From assembly GCF_002117445.1 (NCBI RefSeq), contig NZ_CP019938.1, forward strand, positions 162,431 to 226,430: a DNA stretch of 64,000 nt, in the 5' to 3' direction. A model generated the notes under the pieces. That model was not told where the DNA came from. It saw only the letters and a program-made list of their open reading frames with translations, and made no database searches. Source of the stretch: Ketogulonicigenium robustum. Its GTDB lineage: Bacteria > Pseudomonadota > Alphaproteobacteria > Rhodobacterales > Rhodobacteraceae. How positions within the stretch are numbered: position 1 is the first letter of the stretch; every line of letters starts with the position of its first letter. This document shows, one piece after another, positions 35,354-45,770 of this stretch. Both the position numbers and the translations under genes were made by a program.

Positions 35354-36193
35354 ATGACAACCCAGACCAAATCACGCTTTCTCAGCCTCGAGCTCATCCT
35401 CGGCGCGGGCCTCACGCTGATCATCGGCGGCGCCGTGCTGTTATCGGGGTGGATCTTCCCCGATGTCGGCAAAATTGACCTTATGGCACGGCTTGTGGCC
35501 CCGTTTACACGCATGGATCACATCTTCGGCACCGATCCGCTCGGCCGCGACGTGCTGGCCCGCGTGGTGGCTGGCGGACGCATCTCACTGCTGGTCGGCT
35601 TTACCTCGGTGCTCGGCTCGGTCGTCCTTGGGGTGATCCTCGGGCTGGTCGCGGGCTACTATCGCGGCATCTGGGATGTCATCGTGATGCGCTTTGCCGA
35701 TGTGCAACTGGCGCTACCGTTCATCTTGCTGGCCATTACCGTCATCGCGGTCATCGGCGGCAGCCTGACGAATACCATCATCCTGCTGATCGTATCGCAA
35801 TGGGTGCAATACGCCCGCGTGGTGCGCGCACAGGTGCTGGCGCTGCGCGAACGTGAATTCGTGCTGGCCGCCCGCGCCATCGGCGTGAAAAACCGCAACA
35901 TCATCTTCAGCCACATCCTGCCCAACCTGATGGGCCCCGTCGTCGTGCTGATGACGCTGAACGTGGCAAACAACATCTTGCTGGAAAGCAGCCTGACCTT
36001 CCTCGGCCTTGGCGTCGACCCCACCATCCCCAGCTGGGGTGGCATGCTGGCCGATGGCCGCACCTACCTGCAATCGGCATGGTGGGTCAGCGTCTTCCCC
36101 GGCCTCGCCATCTTGCTGACGGTGCTGGGCCTGAACCTGCTGGGCGACTGGCTGCGCGACCACCTCGACCCCACTGGAAGAACCACCCGATGA
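35354..36193 (+). CDS. Peptide ABC transporter permease, DppC-like
   Basis: A 279-residue membrane protein. HIFGTDPLGRDVLARVVAGGRISL and the EAA-type loop FVLAARAIGVKNRNIIFSHILPN match DppC. Its stop overlaps the start of the M14 peptidase gene (ATGA), linking transport and peptide processing. Confidence 0.9.
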   Translation: MTTQTKSRFLSLELILGAGLTLIIGGAVLLSGWIFPDVGKIDLMARLVAPFTRMDHIFGTDPLGRDVLARVVAGGRISLLVGFTSVLGSVVLGVILGLVAGYYRGIWDVIVMRFADVQLALPFILLAITVIAVIGGSLTNTIILLIVSQWVQYARVVRAQVLALREREFVLAARAIGVKNRNIIFSHILPNLMGPVVVLMTLNVANNILLESSLTFLGLGVDPTIPSWGGMLADGRTYLQSAWWVSVFPGLAILLTVLGLNLLGDWLRDHLDPTGRTTR

Positions 36194-37890
36194 CCCAGAT
36201 CTACAGCGCATCCCCCGCCCGCACGTTGGACCAACTGACCGCCGCGCTTGCGCAGTCTAAACCCGCCAGCGTCGCCATCTGGACATTCGACGACCGCCCC
36301 GCCCGCCAGGCGGCCGAGGCCGCCCTTGCCGCCCTCGGCATCGCCGCCAAAGTCCGCTCGGCCTACAAGCCCCTCGTCCACTTCTTCCTCGAGGACGCGC
36401 GCCCCGGCTTTACCGCCGCCGCCATCACATACCCCGTCCACCCCGGCGCGGTCGCCAACCGCTTCTTGCTGGAAAGCTACCCGCTGGGCGCGCTGCTGCC
36501 CGTGCAGCCAACCTTCGCCCCCGGCACGGCAGATCTGCACTACGATGTCACGCTGACCTACCCCGAAGGCCCCGAAACCCACCGCGTCTTTGCGCCCAAC
36601 CGCGAACACATCGACCACGTGGGCGAAACGCTGCTGTCCCCCTGCGGCTGGGTCGACGACGCCCCGTACGAGACCGACTACGAACAGATCTTCACCGGCC
36701 TGATCGCCAGCATCAAAGCCTACCCGTGGCCGCAGGCAGAACCCTATTTCGACCAGCTGGTAATCGACGTCACCCTGCCCGCCGCTGACGAACCCCTGCC
36801 CTATGATGACGAAGTCATCAGCCTGACCGAGGCGATGCACGAGGAAATTTACTTCTCGCTACTCGAGGTGTTCCAGCGCCACTCGGGCCGCCCCTTGGGG
36901 GACCGCCACCTGCAACCGGGACAAATCGTCCCTGTGGTGCGCACCGGCGTAGCGCCCAGCATCAACGTCACGCTGCAACCTCTGACCACCGTCGACCGCG
37001 CTGGCGCGCCCCAACCGCTGGAAACCGCCGCAGCCGCGCTGCCCGTCGCCCAAGTCCGCGACACGCTGGCGGCCCTTGGCGGCACGCCCTTCACCGCACA
37101 AACCCGCTCGGGGCGCACGGTCGATGCCAGCTATGTCGCGGGCGCGGGCTACCCCGTGATGATCTCGGCCGGCCAGCACGCCAACGAGACGACCGGCATC
37201 GTCGGCGCCCTGCGCGCCGCAAACCGCCTGCGCGCGGCGGGTGGCAGCTTCACGATCTCGCCCCTTGAAAACCCTGACGGCTATGCCCTGCACGGGCTGC
37301 TGTGCGCCGATAACCCGCGCCACATGCACCACGCCGCGCGCTACACCGCGCTGGGGGACGATCTGGAATACCGCGAAAACCCCGAAACCTATTACGAAAA
37401 AGCCATCCGGATCGAGGCTGAAAACCGCAGCGGCGCACTGCTGCACGTCAACCTGCACGGCTACCCCGCGCATGAATGGACGCGCCCGCTCTCGGGCTAC
37501 GTCCCGCGCAACTTCGCCATGTGGACGGTGCCAAAGGGGTTCTTCCTCGTGTTGCGCCACCACCCCGCCTTTGCCGATACCGCGCGCAAGCTGATCGACG
37601 CCGTCACGCGCGATCTTGGCGACGTGCCCGGCCTGACGGACTATAACCGCCGCCAAATCGCCCTCTACGAACTGCACGCCGGCGAGACGGGGTTCGAGAT
37701 GATCAACGGCTTCCCGTGCTACGTCCACAGCGACGATCGCCACCGCGTGCCGCTCACGCTGATCACCGAATACCCCGACGAAACCGTCTACGGCGATGCA
37801 TTCATCGCGGGCCATACGGCACAAATGCAAACCGTGCTGTCAGCGCATGCCGCATGGCAACGCCTCGCGCCCTCGCTGCCGCTTAGCTAG
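36190..37890 (+). CDS. M14-type zinc carboxypeptidase-like protein
   Basis: A 566-residue protein. In the C-terminal half, His330-X2-Glu333 (GQHANET) and His423 (NLHGYP) fit the three zinc ligands of M14 peptidases. GFEMINGFPCY follows, in the place of the catalytic-Glu region. The N-terminal 250 residues are not assigned to a domain. No signal peptide is visible, so it should act in the cytoplasm on peptides or amides brought in by the preceding transporter. Its start overlaps the permease stop. Confidence 0.78.
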   Translation: MTQIYSASPARTLDQLTAALAQSKPASVAIWTFDDRPARQAAEAALAALGIAAKVRSAYKPLVHFFLEDARPGFTAAAITYPVHPGAVANRFLLESYPLGALLPVQPTFAPGTADLHYDVTLTYPEGPETHRVFAPNREHIDHVGETLLSPCGWVDDAPYETDYEQIFTGLIASIKAYPWPQAEPYFDQLVIDVTLPAADEPLPYDDEVISLTEAMHEEIYFSLLEVFQRHSGRPLGDRHLQPGQIVPVVRTGVAPSINVTLQPLTTVDRAGAPQPLETAAAALPVAQVRDTLAALGGTPFTAQTRSGRTVDASYVAGAGYPVMISAGQHANETTGIVGALRAANRLRAAGGSFTISPLENPDGYALHGLLCADNPRHMHHAARYTALGDDLEYRENPETYYEKAIRIEAENRSGALLHVNLHGYPAHEWTRPLSGYVPRNFAMWTVPKGFFLVLRHHPAFADTARKLIDAVTRDLGDVPGLTDYNRRQIALYELHAGETGFEMINGFPCYVHSDDRHRVPLTLITEYPDETVYGDAFIAGHTAQMQTVLSAHAAWQRLAPSLPLS

Positions 37891-38539
37891 CGGCAGCCGA
37901 CAGGCGCGAAAACGACGCCAGAACCGATCGCTCGGATCGGACAAGATACTGATCCAACCGGCGCGCGGCCTCCTCGGACTGGCCGCGCTGCATCAAGCCG
38001 ACCAACTCGTCGTTCATGGGAATAAAGGGCGCATGCATCACCTCGGGCTCCTCCAGCAAACCGAACGCCAAGCGCAGCTCGGCGGCGATGTTGCCGTAAA
38101 AGGCGCCCAAACGCGGGCTGTCGGCCAGCTCGACAATCGCGGCATGAAAATCCATGTTCGCGCTGCCCACACCCACCCAATCGCGCGCGGCGCGCAAATC
38201 TTTGGCATGCTGCACGGCATCGGCCATCCGCCCCACCGCAGGGTGCTGGGCGTACCCCGTGCGCAGCGCGGCACATTCAATCACGCGGCGCACACGGTAA
38301 ATATCGATGATCGAAGCCGCCGTAGGAACCGACACAAACACACCGCGGTTCGCCTCGTGGCGCAGCAACCCGTCCTTGGTCAGCAAACGAAACGCCTCGC
38401 GCAGCGTATTGCGCGAGACGCACAACCGCTCGGCCAAGCCCGCCTCGGACAACTTCTGCCCGGGTCGCAACGCGCCATGCGTCAGCAACGCGCGAATATC
38501 ATGCGCGACCTTTTCGGCAAGGGTCGTAACAGCCTGCAT
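37883..38539 (-). CDS. GntR family transcriptional regulator (FadR/FCD type)
   Basis: A 218-residue regulator. An N-terminal winged helix (LRPGQKLSEAGLAERLCVSRNTLREAFRLL) is followed by the all-helical FCD ligand domain from about residue 80. It is divergent from pxpA with an 87-base gap and overlaps the convergent peptidase gene by eight bases. It likely controls the pxp genes, the transporter, or both. Starts at 38539, 38548 (ATG) and 38557 (GTG) are all possible. Confidence 0.83.
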   Translation of the reverse strand: MQAVTTLAEKVAHDIRALLTHGALRPGQKLSEAGLAERLCVSRNTLREAFRLLTKDGLLRHEANRGVFVSVPTAASIIDIYRVRRVIECAALRTGYAQHPAVGRMADAVQHAKDLRAARDWVGVGSANMDFHAAIVELADSPRLGAFYGNIAAELRLAFGLLEEPEVMHAPFIPMNDELVGLMQRGQSEEAARRLDQYLVRSERSVLASFSRLSAAAS

Positions 38540-38626
38540 CAATACCATCCACTGCACCTATCGCCCCGATGTGGCACAGACCACAGCGATAGGCCACAGG
38601 CGTTTGCCGCACAATAAGGGACCGAC

Positions 38627-39379
38627 ATGGATCTGAACAGCGATATGGGCGAAGGCTTCGGCGCATGGACGCTGGGTGACGATGCGGCAATGCTGCAGAT
38701 CGTCACCTCGGCCAATATCGCCTGCGGCTTTCACGCGGGCGACCCCATCGGCATCTTGCAAACGCTGCGCACGGCGGCCGCGCAGGGCGTGGCGGTGGGC
38801 GCGCATGTCGGCTACCGCGATCTGGCGGGCTTCGGCCGCCGCCCGATAGACATCCCCGCGCCCGATCTGACCGCCGATGTCATCTACCAACTGGGCGCGC
38901 TGGCGGGGCTGGCGCAAGCGGCGGGCACGCGCGTGCGCTACGTCAAACCGCACGGCGCACTTTATAACACCATCGCCGAAGGGGGCCCGCAGGCCGATGC
39001 CGTTATCGCTGCCATCCGCGCCTATGACCCCGCGCTGCCGCTGATGGCGCTGGCGGGCGCCCCGATCGTCGCGCTGGCCCGCGCCGCCGGCCTCACCGTC
39101 ATCTGCGAGGCCTTCGCCGACCGCGCCTACACCCCCGAGGGGCGGCTGCTATCGCGTCGCCTGCCCGGCGCCGTGCTGCACGATCCCGCCCAGATCGCCG
39201 CCCGCATGCTGCACTTTGCACAGCACGGCACTATCAGCGCAATCGACGGCACCGAGGTGCCCATCGCCGCGCAATCCATCTGCGTCCATGGCGACAGCCC
39301 CGATGCGGTCGCTATGGCCCGCACCATCCGCGCCCTGTTCGACCAAAACGCCATCCCCCTACAGCCCGCTACCGCATGA
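38627..39379 (+). CDS. pxpA: 5-oxoprolinase subunit A (LamB/YcsF family)
   Basis: A 250-residue protein beginning [14 protein letters not shown], with [35 protein letters not shown] and [18 protein letters not shown], all hallmarks of the LamB/YcsF family. PxpA works with PxpB and PxpC in ATP-dependent opening of 5-oxoproline (pyroglutamate) to glutamate. The next gene overlaps the stop by four bases and encodes both partners as a fusion. Confidence 0.93.
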   Translation: MDLNSDMGEGFGAWTLGDDAAMLQIVTSANIACGFHAGDPIGILQTLRTAAAQGVAVGAHVGYRDLAGFGRRPIDIPAPDLTADVIYQLGALAGLAQAAGTRVRYVKPHGALYNTIAEGGPQADAVIAAIRAYDPALPLMALAGAPIVALARAAGLTVICEAFADRAYTPEGRLLSRRLPGAVLHDPAQIAARMLHFAQHGTISAIDGTEVPIAAQSICVHGDSPDAVAMARTIRALFDQNAIPLQPATA

Positions 39380-40923
39380 CACCGCATATCCTCCCCGTCG
39401 GTGCCGACGCCATCTTGGTGCAGCTCGACAGCCTCGACGAAACTCTGGCGCTGTTCGCCGCCCTGCGGCGCGCGCCCATCGCCGGCGTCACCCAACTGCT
39501 GCCCGCCGCGCAAACCATCCTCGTCACCTTTGACCGCACCCGCACCACCGCCGCGCAGATCGCGGGTATCATCAGCCAGCGCGATACGACCGCGACCTTC
39601 CAAACACAGGGCCGCGACATCGAAATCCCCGTCACCTACGACGGCCAAGACCTCGCCGAAGTCGCCGCCCTCACCAGTCTGACGGTTGCCGAAGTCATCA
39701 CCCGCCACACCGCTACCCCGTGGCGCGTGGCGTTCAACGGCTTTGCCCCGGGGTTTTCCTACCTCTGCGGCGGCGATCCCGCGCTGACGGTGCCGCGCCG
39801 CACCACCCCCCGCACGGCCATTCCGGCAGGGGCGGTCGCGCTGGCGGGCCAATTCGCCGGCGTCTACCCCAAAGCCAGCCCCGGCGGCTGGCAAATCATC
39901 GGCACCACGCAGCTGCCGATGTTCGACCTGACCCGCACCCCCGCCGCGCTGCTGCGCCCGGGCGACCGCGTGCATTTCGTCCAGCGCCCATACACCCGCC
40001 CCGCGCCGCCCGCCCCCACCCCTGAACCCGTGGCCACCACGGGCATGCATATTACCGCCACCCCGCTGCCGCTACTGCTGCAAGATCTGGGCCGCGCGGG
40101 CCTGATCGACCAAGGCATCGGCCCCTCGGGCGCGGCCGACGCGGGCGCGCTGCGGGCGCTGAACCATATGCTCGGCAACCCCGCCAGCACCCCCGCGCTC
40201 GAGGTGCTGGGCGGCGGCACCCGCCTGTCATTCGACGGCCCCTGCGTGATCGGCGTCACCGGCGCAACCCGCACCGTCACTGTCAACGGCGCGCCCGTGC
40301 CCTCGCACCACCCCATCGCGATTGACGCAGGCGACACCGTCGAACTTCTGCCACCGGACAGCGGCCTTTATGGCTACATCGGGGTGCGCGGCGGCTTTCG
40401 CGTGCCCAGCGTCCTTGGCAGCGCCGCAACCGATACGCTCGCGCAAATCGGCCCCGCTCCGATCACCGCACCCCATTGCCTCGCGCTGGCGCAGGCCCAT
40501 GCCGCGCCTGTCGCCTTCATCACGCCGCCCGCCCTGCCGCGCAGCGGCACCGTAACCGAAATCGACATCATCATGGGCCCGCGCGACGACTGGTTCCCCC
40601 CCGAAACGGTGGCCCGACTGACCACCCAAATCTGGGACGTCACCCCCCAGTCCAGCCGCGTCGGCAAACGTCTGCACGCCGACCACCCGCTGACGCGCCC
40701 CGACACCCGCGAACTGCCCAGCGAGGGGGCCACCAAAGGCGCTATCCAAGTGCCCCACAGCGGCGAGCCCGTCCTCTTCCTCGCCGACCATCCGCTGACG
40801 GGCGGCTACCCCGTCATCGCGGTCGTCGCCCCCCACCACCTCGACCTTGCCGCGCAGCTGCCTCCCGGCGCGCAGGTCCGCTTCCGCCCTACCCCCCCTA
40901 CGAAAGACGCGACCACACCATGA
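39376..40923 (+). CDS. pxpBC: 5-oxoprolinase subunits B and C fused (KipI-KipA domains)
   Basis: A 515-residue fusion. Residues 1 to about 210 are the KipI/PxpB domain ([29 protein letters not shown]). About 225 to 515 is the KipA/PxpC domain ([19 protein letters not shown] sequence, [33 protein letters not shown]). The same pair of domains forms the carboxyltransferase unit of urea carboxylases. Here it is placed between pxpA and a biotin carboxylase, with ATGA overlaps on both sides, so a biotin-linked role is possible besides simple 5-oxoproline hydrolysis. Confidence 0.92.
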   Translation: MTPHILPVGADAILVQLDSLDETLALFAALRRAPIAGVTQLLPAAQTILVTFDRTRTTAAQIAGIISQRDTTATFQTQGRDIEIPVTYDGQDLAEVAALTSLTVAEVITRHTATPWRVAFNGFAPGFSYLCGGDPALTVPRRTTPRTAIPAGAVALAGQFAGVYPKASPGGWQIIGTTQLPMFDLTRTPAALLRPGDRVHFVQRPYTRPAPPAPTPEPVATTGMHITATPLPLLLQDLGRAGLIDQGIGPSGAADAGALRALNHMLGNPASTPALEVLGGGTRLSFDGPCVIGVTGATRTVTVNGAPVPSHHPIAIDAGDTVELLPPDSGLYGYIGVRGGFRVPSVLGSAATDTLAQIGPAPITAPHCLALAQAHAAPVAFITPPALPRSGTVTEIDIIMGPRDDWFPPETVARLTTQIWDVTPQSSRVGKRLHADHPLTRPDTRELPSEGATKGAIQVPHSGEPVLFLADHPLTGGYPVIAVVAPHHLDLAAQLPPGAQVRFRPTPPTKDATTP

Positions 40924-42659
40924 AAAACGTCCTGATCGCCAACCGCGGCGAAATCGCCCTGCGCATCGTCAGGGCCTGCCACGACACCGGCCTCAACGCC
41001 ATCGCCGTCTACGCCGACCCCGACGCCGACGCGCTTTTCGTGCGCCATGCCGATGCCGCCTATGCGCTGCCGGGCACCACGCCCGCGCAAACTTACCTGA
41101 ACATCCCCGCCCTGCTGGCGATCGCCAAACGCGCAGGTGCCGATGCCGTTCACCCGGGCTATGGCTTCCTGTCCGAAAACGCCGACTTCGCCCGCGCGGT
41201 CGAGGCGGCTGGCATGGTCTGGATCGGCCCGCCCCCCGCCGCCATCACCCAACTGGGCGACAAAATCGCCGCCCGCCAGATTGCCACATCGGTCGGCGCG
41301 CCGCTGGTGCCCGGCACCGACGGCCCTGTCGCAACTGGTGACGACATCCGTGCCTTCGTCCGCGACCACGGCCTGCCCATCGCCATCAAGGCCGCAGCGG
41401 GCGGCGGCGGGCGCGGCATGCGCATCGTACGCGACGCCTCCGAAATCGACGACATGTTCGCCGCCGCCACCAGCGAGGCGACCACCGCCTTCGGCAACGG
41501 CGCCTGCTACGTCGAACGCTTCCTCGACCGCCCCCGCCACGTCGAGGCGCAGGTCATCGCCGACACCCACGGCAATGTCGTGGTCGTGGGCCTGCGCGAC
41601 TGCTCGCTGCAGCGGCGCAACCAAAAACTGATCGAGGAAGCCCCCGCCCCCTTCCTGCCCCCCGCCATCGAAACCCGCATCGCCACCGCCGCACGCGACA
41701 TCTGCAAAGCCGCTGGCTACCGCGGCGCGGGCACGGTCGAATTCCTGCTGGGCGCCGACGGCCTCGTCAGCTTCCTCGAGGTGAATACCCGCCTGCAGGT
41801 CGAACACCCCGTGACCGAGGAAACCACCGGCCTCGACCTAGTCGCCGAACAGTTCCGCATCGCGCAGGGCCTGCCGCTGTCGATCACCGACACCCCCGCG
41901 CCCACCGGCCACGCCATCGAATTCCGCATCAACGCCGAAGACCCGGGCCGCGGCTTCCTGCCCACCCCCGGCCCGATCACGCGGTTCGACACCCCCGCAG
42001 GCCCCGGCATCCGCCTCGATAGCGGCGTGGCGGCGGGCGACAGCGTCGCGGGCGCGTTTGACTCGCTGATGGCCAAGCTGATCGTCACCGGCCCCACGCG
42101 TGACATCGCCCTCGCCCGCGCGCGCCGCGCCCTCGCCGAATTCCATATCGAGGGCGTCGCCTCCGTCCTGCCCTTCGCCCGCGCCGTGCTGAACGCGCCC
42201 GACTTCAACGGCAGCGCGCCCTTCGCTGTGCACACCCGCTGGATCGAAACCGACTTCGCCGACGACCTTGCCAGCGCGCTGCGCGTCACCCCAGCCGACA
42301 AGGCCGTGGTGCGCGGCCGCATCGAAATCGACGGCCAACAGCACGACATCGCCATCGGCCCCGACCTGCTGTCCCGCATCGCGGCCAAAATCGGCACATC
42401 CCCCGCACCCGCCACCACAGCCGCGCCCGCCGAACAGCCTGCGCCCCCCGCCAACACCATCACGGCCCCAATGGCCGGCACCCTTGCGCGCTGGATTGTC
42501 GCCGACGGCACGGCAGTCGCGGCGGGCACCCCCGTCGCCATCATCGAAGCCATGAAGATGGAGGTGGAAATCACCGCCCCCACCGCCGGCCGCCTGCACC
42601 AGCAGGCCGCACAAGGCCAGCCGCTCGCGCAGGGCCAGCCCATCGGCACCTTGCAATAA
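40920..42659 (+). CDS. Biotin carboxylase - biotin carboxyl carrier fusion
   Basis: A 579-residue protein. The biotin carboxylase part begins [20 protein letters not shown], has the ATP-grasp glycine loop (AAAGGGGRGMR) and the catalytic stretch EVNTRLQVEHPVTEE. A Pro/Ala linker near residues 495-515 leads to a biotinyl domain with the acceptor Lys546 in EAMKMEVEI. It resembles the alpha subunits of acyl-CoA or urea carboxylases. No acyl-CoA carboxyltransferase gene is near; the only candidate partner in the operon is the KipI-KipA fusion. The start overlaps the pxpBC stop. Confidence 0.9.
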   Translation: MKNVLIANRGEIALRIVRACHDTGLNAIAVYADPDADALFVRHADAAYALPGTTPAQTYLNIPALLAIAKRAGADAVHPGYGFLSENADFARAVEAAGMVWIGPPPAAITQLGDKIAARQIATSVGAPLVPGTDGPVATGDDIRAFVRDHGLPIAIKAAAGGGGRGMRIVRDASEIDDMFAAATSEATTAFGNGACYVERFLDRPRHVEAQVIADTHGNVVVVGLRDCSLQRRNQKLIEEAPAPFLPPAIETRIATAARDICKAAGYRGAGTVEFLLGADGLVSFLEVNTRLQVEHPVTEETTGLDLVAEQFRIAQGLPLSITDTPAPTGHAIEFRINAEDPGRGFLPTPGPITRFDTPAGPGIRLDSGVAAGDSVAGAFDSLMAKLIVTGPTRDIALARARRALAEFHIEGVASVLPFARAVLNAPDFNGSAPFAVHTRWIETDFADDLASALRVTPADKAVVRGRIEIDGQQHDIAIGPDLLSRIAAKIGTSPAPATTAAPAEQPAPPANTITAPMAGTLARWIVADGTAVAAGTPVAIIEAMKMEVEITAPTAGRLHQQAAQGQPLAQGQPIGTLQ

Positions 42660-42664
42660 CACGC

Positions 42665-42684
42665 CGCCGCCCCTCGGGGCGGCG
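42665..42684 (+). terminator. Hairpin after the pxp/biotin carboxylase operon
   Basis: CGCCGCCCC and GGGGCGGCG form a tight, perfect stem just past the stop codon. No U-run follows. Confidence 0.5.
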
Positions 42685-42830
42685 CGCACGCCCTCGCGCG
42701 AATTTGATCCAAAATTTGAAAATCGCTTGGCCTTGTGATAGCGTGGTCTTTACCCCCAACGGCCCGATGCCCCGCGCGTCACCCAAAACGGCCGCCAAAA
42801 ACCACGCTATAACAATAGAAGGACGAGGGT

Positions 42831-44495
42831 TTGCCAGATAACGATCGTACCCCGATTGACCCCCAAACGCCCGAAGAAGCGGTCCCCGCACCCGAAGGCG
42901 CGACAGAAATCATCGAGACCGATTACGAAATTGGCCAAGACAACATAAACTTCCGTCGTCGCTTCGTGTTCGAACTCGACATCCATAATATCGTCTTCTG
43001 CGTCTCAGCGCTGGGAATCGTCGCCTTCACGCTGATCACCCTGATGTTCCAAAACGCGCTCGGTCCGGTCTTCGGCAACCTGCGCGACTTCCTGACGAAT
43101 AACCTCGATTGGTTCTTCATCATCGCCGGCAATATCTTCGTGCTGCTCTGCCTCGCGCTGATCGTGCTGCCCTTGGGCAAAGTGCGCCTCGGCGGGCCGG
43201 ATGCCACCCCCGATTACAACTACGTCTCGTGGTTCTCGATGCTGTTCGCCGCCGGCATGGGCATCGGGCTGATGTTCTACGGCGTCGCGGAACCGCTCGG
43301 CAACTTTACCGCTGCCTTCGCCGGCCCAACCTTCGGCCCCGATGGCGCGCGGACCGACTGGGCCCCCCTGAACGGCTACGCGGGCGATGCCGAAGGCGCG
43401 CGCCGCCTTGCCATGGCCGCCACTATCTTCCACTGGGCCATCCACCCATGGGCAATCTACGCGGTCGTCGCGCTCGCCCTCGCCCTATTCGCGTTCAACA
43501 AAGGGCTGCCGCTGACGCTACGGTCGATCTTCTACCCCATTTTCGGCGAACGCATCTGGGGCTGGCCGGGCCATCTCGTCGACATCCTTGCCGTCTTCGC
43601 CACCATGTTTGGCTTGGCCACGTCGCTCGGTATCGGCGCACAGCAAGCAAATGCCGGCCTCGAATTCCTGTTCGGCTGGCAGTCCGGCACCGGCTCGATG
43701 ATCGTGCTGATCATCGTCATCACCGCCATCGCCACCGCCTCGGTCGTCTCGGGGATGGACAAGGGCGTTAAGCGGCTGTCCGAACTGAACATGCTGCTGG
43801 CGCTGCTGCTGCTGCTGTTCGTCATTCTGGCAGGCCCGACGCTGCAAATCGTCACCGGCTTCTTCAAAAACCTGCTGGCCTATGTCGAATACCTGCCCGC
43901 GCTGTCGAACCCCATCGGCCGCACCGACGATAACTTCCGCCACGGCTGGACGGCCTTCTACTGGGCCTGGTGGATCAGCTGGTCGCCCTTCGTCGGCATG
44001 TTCATCGCCCGCGTCAGCCGCGGCCGCACCGTGCGCGAGTTTCTGATCGCCGTCCTACTCATCCCCTCGCTGGTCTCGACCATCTGGATGACCGCCCTCG
44101 GCGGCACCGCAATCAGCCAAGTCGTCACCCAAGGCTTGACCACGGTGCAAGACGCCGCGCTGGAACTGCAACTGTTCGAAATGCTGGGGCACCTGCCGCT
44201 TCCGGCCATCTCCTCGCTGGTTGGCATCATCCTTGTGGTGGTGTTCTTCATCACCTCGTCGGACTCGGGCTCGCTGGTGATCGACACCATCAGCGCGGGC
44301 GGCAAAGTGAACGCCCCCATCCCCCAACGCGTGTTCTGGGCCACGTTCGAGGGTGCCGTCGCCATCGCGCTGCTACTGGGCGGCGGGCTGACCGCGCTGC
44401 AAGCCATGGCGGTCTCGACCGGCTTCCCCTTCGCTATCGTTCTGCTGGGGGCCTGCTACGCGCTAGTCAAAGGGCTGATGGCGGAACCCCGCTGA
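42831..44495 (+). CDS. BCCT family betaine/choline-type transporter
   Basis: A 554-residue membrane protein with about 12 helices. The signature WWISWSPFVGMFIARVSRGR is at about residue 380, and GMGIGLMFYGVAEP matches the sodium-type glycine motif of BetP. It imports glycine betaine, choline or a similar trimethylammonium solute. The start is TTG 42831, preceded by AAGGA at seven bases; the protein then has a charged acidic N-terminal tail before the first helix. It stands as a single gene between two hairpins, consistent with osmotic use. Confidence 0.9.
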   Translation: MPDNDRTPIDPQTPEEAVPAPEGATEIIETDYEIGQDNINFRRRFVFELDIHNIVFCVSALGIVAFTLITLMFQNALGPVFGNLRDFLTNNLDWFFIIAGNIFVLLCLALIVLPLGKVRLGGPDATPDYNYVSWFSMLFAAGMGIGLMFYGVAEPLGNFTAAFAGPTFGPDGARTDWAPLNGYAGDAEGARRLAMAATIFHWAIHPWAIYAVVALALALFAFNKGLPLTLRSIFYPIFGERIWGWPGHLVDILAVFATMFGLATSLGIGAQQANAGLEFLFGWQSGTGSMIVLIIVITAIATASVVSGMDKGVKRLSELNMLLALLLLLFVILAGPTLQIVTGFFKNLLAYVEYLPALSNPIGRTDDNFRHGWTAFYWAWWISWSPFVGMFIARVSRGRTVREFLIAVLLIPSLVSTIWMTALGGTAISQVVTQGLTTVQDAALELQLFEMLGHLPLPAISSLVGIILVVVFFITSSDSGSLVIDTISAGGKVNAPIPQRVFWATFEGAVAIALLLGGGLTALQAMAVSTGFPFAIVLLGACYALVKGLMAEPR

Positions 44496-44501
44496 CAACC
44501 C

Positions 44502-44530
44502 GTCTTGCCCGCCCTAGCGGCGGGCAAGAC
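44502..44530 (+). terminator. Hairpin terminator after the BCCT gene
   Basis: GTCTTGCCCGCC (44502-44513) pairs perfectly with GGCGGGCAAGAC (44519-44530) over a five-base loop. Confidence 0.65.
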
Positions 44531-44633
44531 CCCCAAAACCCTAGCTTTCCCCAAAAATCCCCCCTACCATCCTCTTACAACAAAGAAAGACCACACCGCC
44601 CGCCTAAGATCGACCGCAGCAGAGGAGCCGTAC

Positions 44634-45728
44634 ATGGCGTACGTCACGTTTTCCAAAGCCACAGATCCGAACCCGACCGAAACCCCTTTCCCCGACGAAG
44701 ACCGCATCACCGCCGAAATCGTCGCCCACATGGCCGCCAACCAGCGCGCCGCCGCCGAACGCCACCGCCATGCCCACCGCGATGCACACGCCAAAAGCCA
44801 CGCGGTGCTGAAAGGCCACCTCAGCGTTCTGCCGGGCCTCGCGCCCGCCTTTGCCCAAGGCATCTTCGGCACGCAGCGCGACTACGACATCCTCGCCCGC
44901 ATCTCGGCCGCCCCCGGCGACATCCACAGCGACGACGTCGCCGCCCCGCAGGGGTTCGCCCTCAAAATCCTCGGCGTTGATGGCGACCGCCTGCTGCCCG
45001 ACATCGGCGGCGCGAACCAAGACATCCTGATGGTGAACATCCCCGTCCTCGCCTTTGGCGATGTCGGCAAATACCAGAAAATGCTCGGCCCGCTCGAGGC
45101 TAAGGCCCGCGCCCCCGACAGCCTGCAACGCGCAGGATCAGCCGCCGCACGCGCCGCCGCGGGCGTGATCGACGCGTTGGGCGGCACCCCAAATGCCACG
45201 CTGCAAGGCCTCGCGCTGGCCCGCGTGCACGCTTTGGGCGAAACATTCCACAGCCAAGGCGCGGTGCGCTACGGCGATTACATCGCGAAATTCTCGCTCG
45301 CGCCCGAGGGGCCAACCGCGACCCTAACCGGCCAACCCATCGGCGACGGCTACTCGGCCATGCGCGACGCGGTGGGCGAATGGTGCCGCGCGCAGCCCAC
45401 AACCTACCTGCTGCACGCCCAACTGTGCACCGATGCCGCCGCCATGCCGGTCGAGGACGCCGCCGTCCTATGGGACCCTGCCGCCTCGCCCCATGTGCCC
45501 ATCGCGCGGCTGCATTTCCCCCCGCAAGACCCCTACACCCCCGGCCGTCAGGTCGCAGGCGACGACATGCTGTCGTTCAACCCATGGAACGGCATCACCG
45601 CGCACCAACCGCTAGGGTCCATCATGCGCGTGCGCAAACACGCCTACGACAGCTCGTCCCGCCAGCGGCACACCCTGAACGCCCGCCCCCGGCACGAGCC
45701 ACAATCCCTCGCCGATATCGCCGACTGA
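44634..45728 (+). CDS. Catalase-like haem protein
   Basis: A 364-residue protein of the small catalase-related family. The N-terminal stretch HRDAHAKSHAVLKGHLSVLPG has the histidine context of the distal haem pocket, and GIFGTQRDYDILARISAAPGD and FALKILGVDGDRL follow the catalase core. It lacks the long N- and C-terminal arms of true catalases, so activity may be peroxidase-like. ATG 44634 follows AGAGGAG. It is the first of three plus-strand genes ending in a DyP peroxidase, which points to peroxide or organic peroxide metabolism. Confidence 0.8.
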   Translation: MAYVTFSKATDPNPTETPFPDEDRITAEIVAHMAANQRAAAERHRHAHRDAHAKSHAVLKGHLSVLPGLAPAFAQGIFGTQRDYDILARISAAPGDIHSDDVAAPQGFALKILGVDGDRLLPDIGGANQDILMVNIPVLAFGDVGKYQKMLGPLEAKARAPDSLQRAGSAAARAAAGVIDALGGTPNATLQGLALARVHALGETFHSQGAVRYGDYIAKFSLAPEGPTATLTGQPIGDGYSAMRDAVGEWCRAQPTTYLLHAQLCTDAAAMPVEDAAVLWDPAASPHVPIARLHFPPQDPYTPGRQVAGDDMLSFNPWNGITAHQPLGSIMRVRKHAYDSSSRQRHTLNARPRHEPQSLADIAD

Positions 45729-45770
45729 ACCGCCCTTTGCACCCACCCCGCGTGACCGCAGGAGACGACG

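Noticed and set aside
44496..44633. In-frame extension upstream of the catalase-like gene from 44505
   Set aside because: It runs through the BCCT terminator hairpin and has no ribosome site; ATG 44634 has AGAGGAG.
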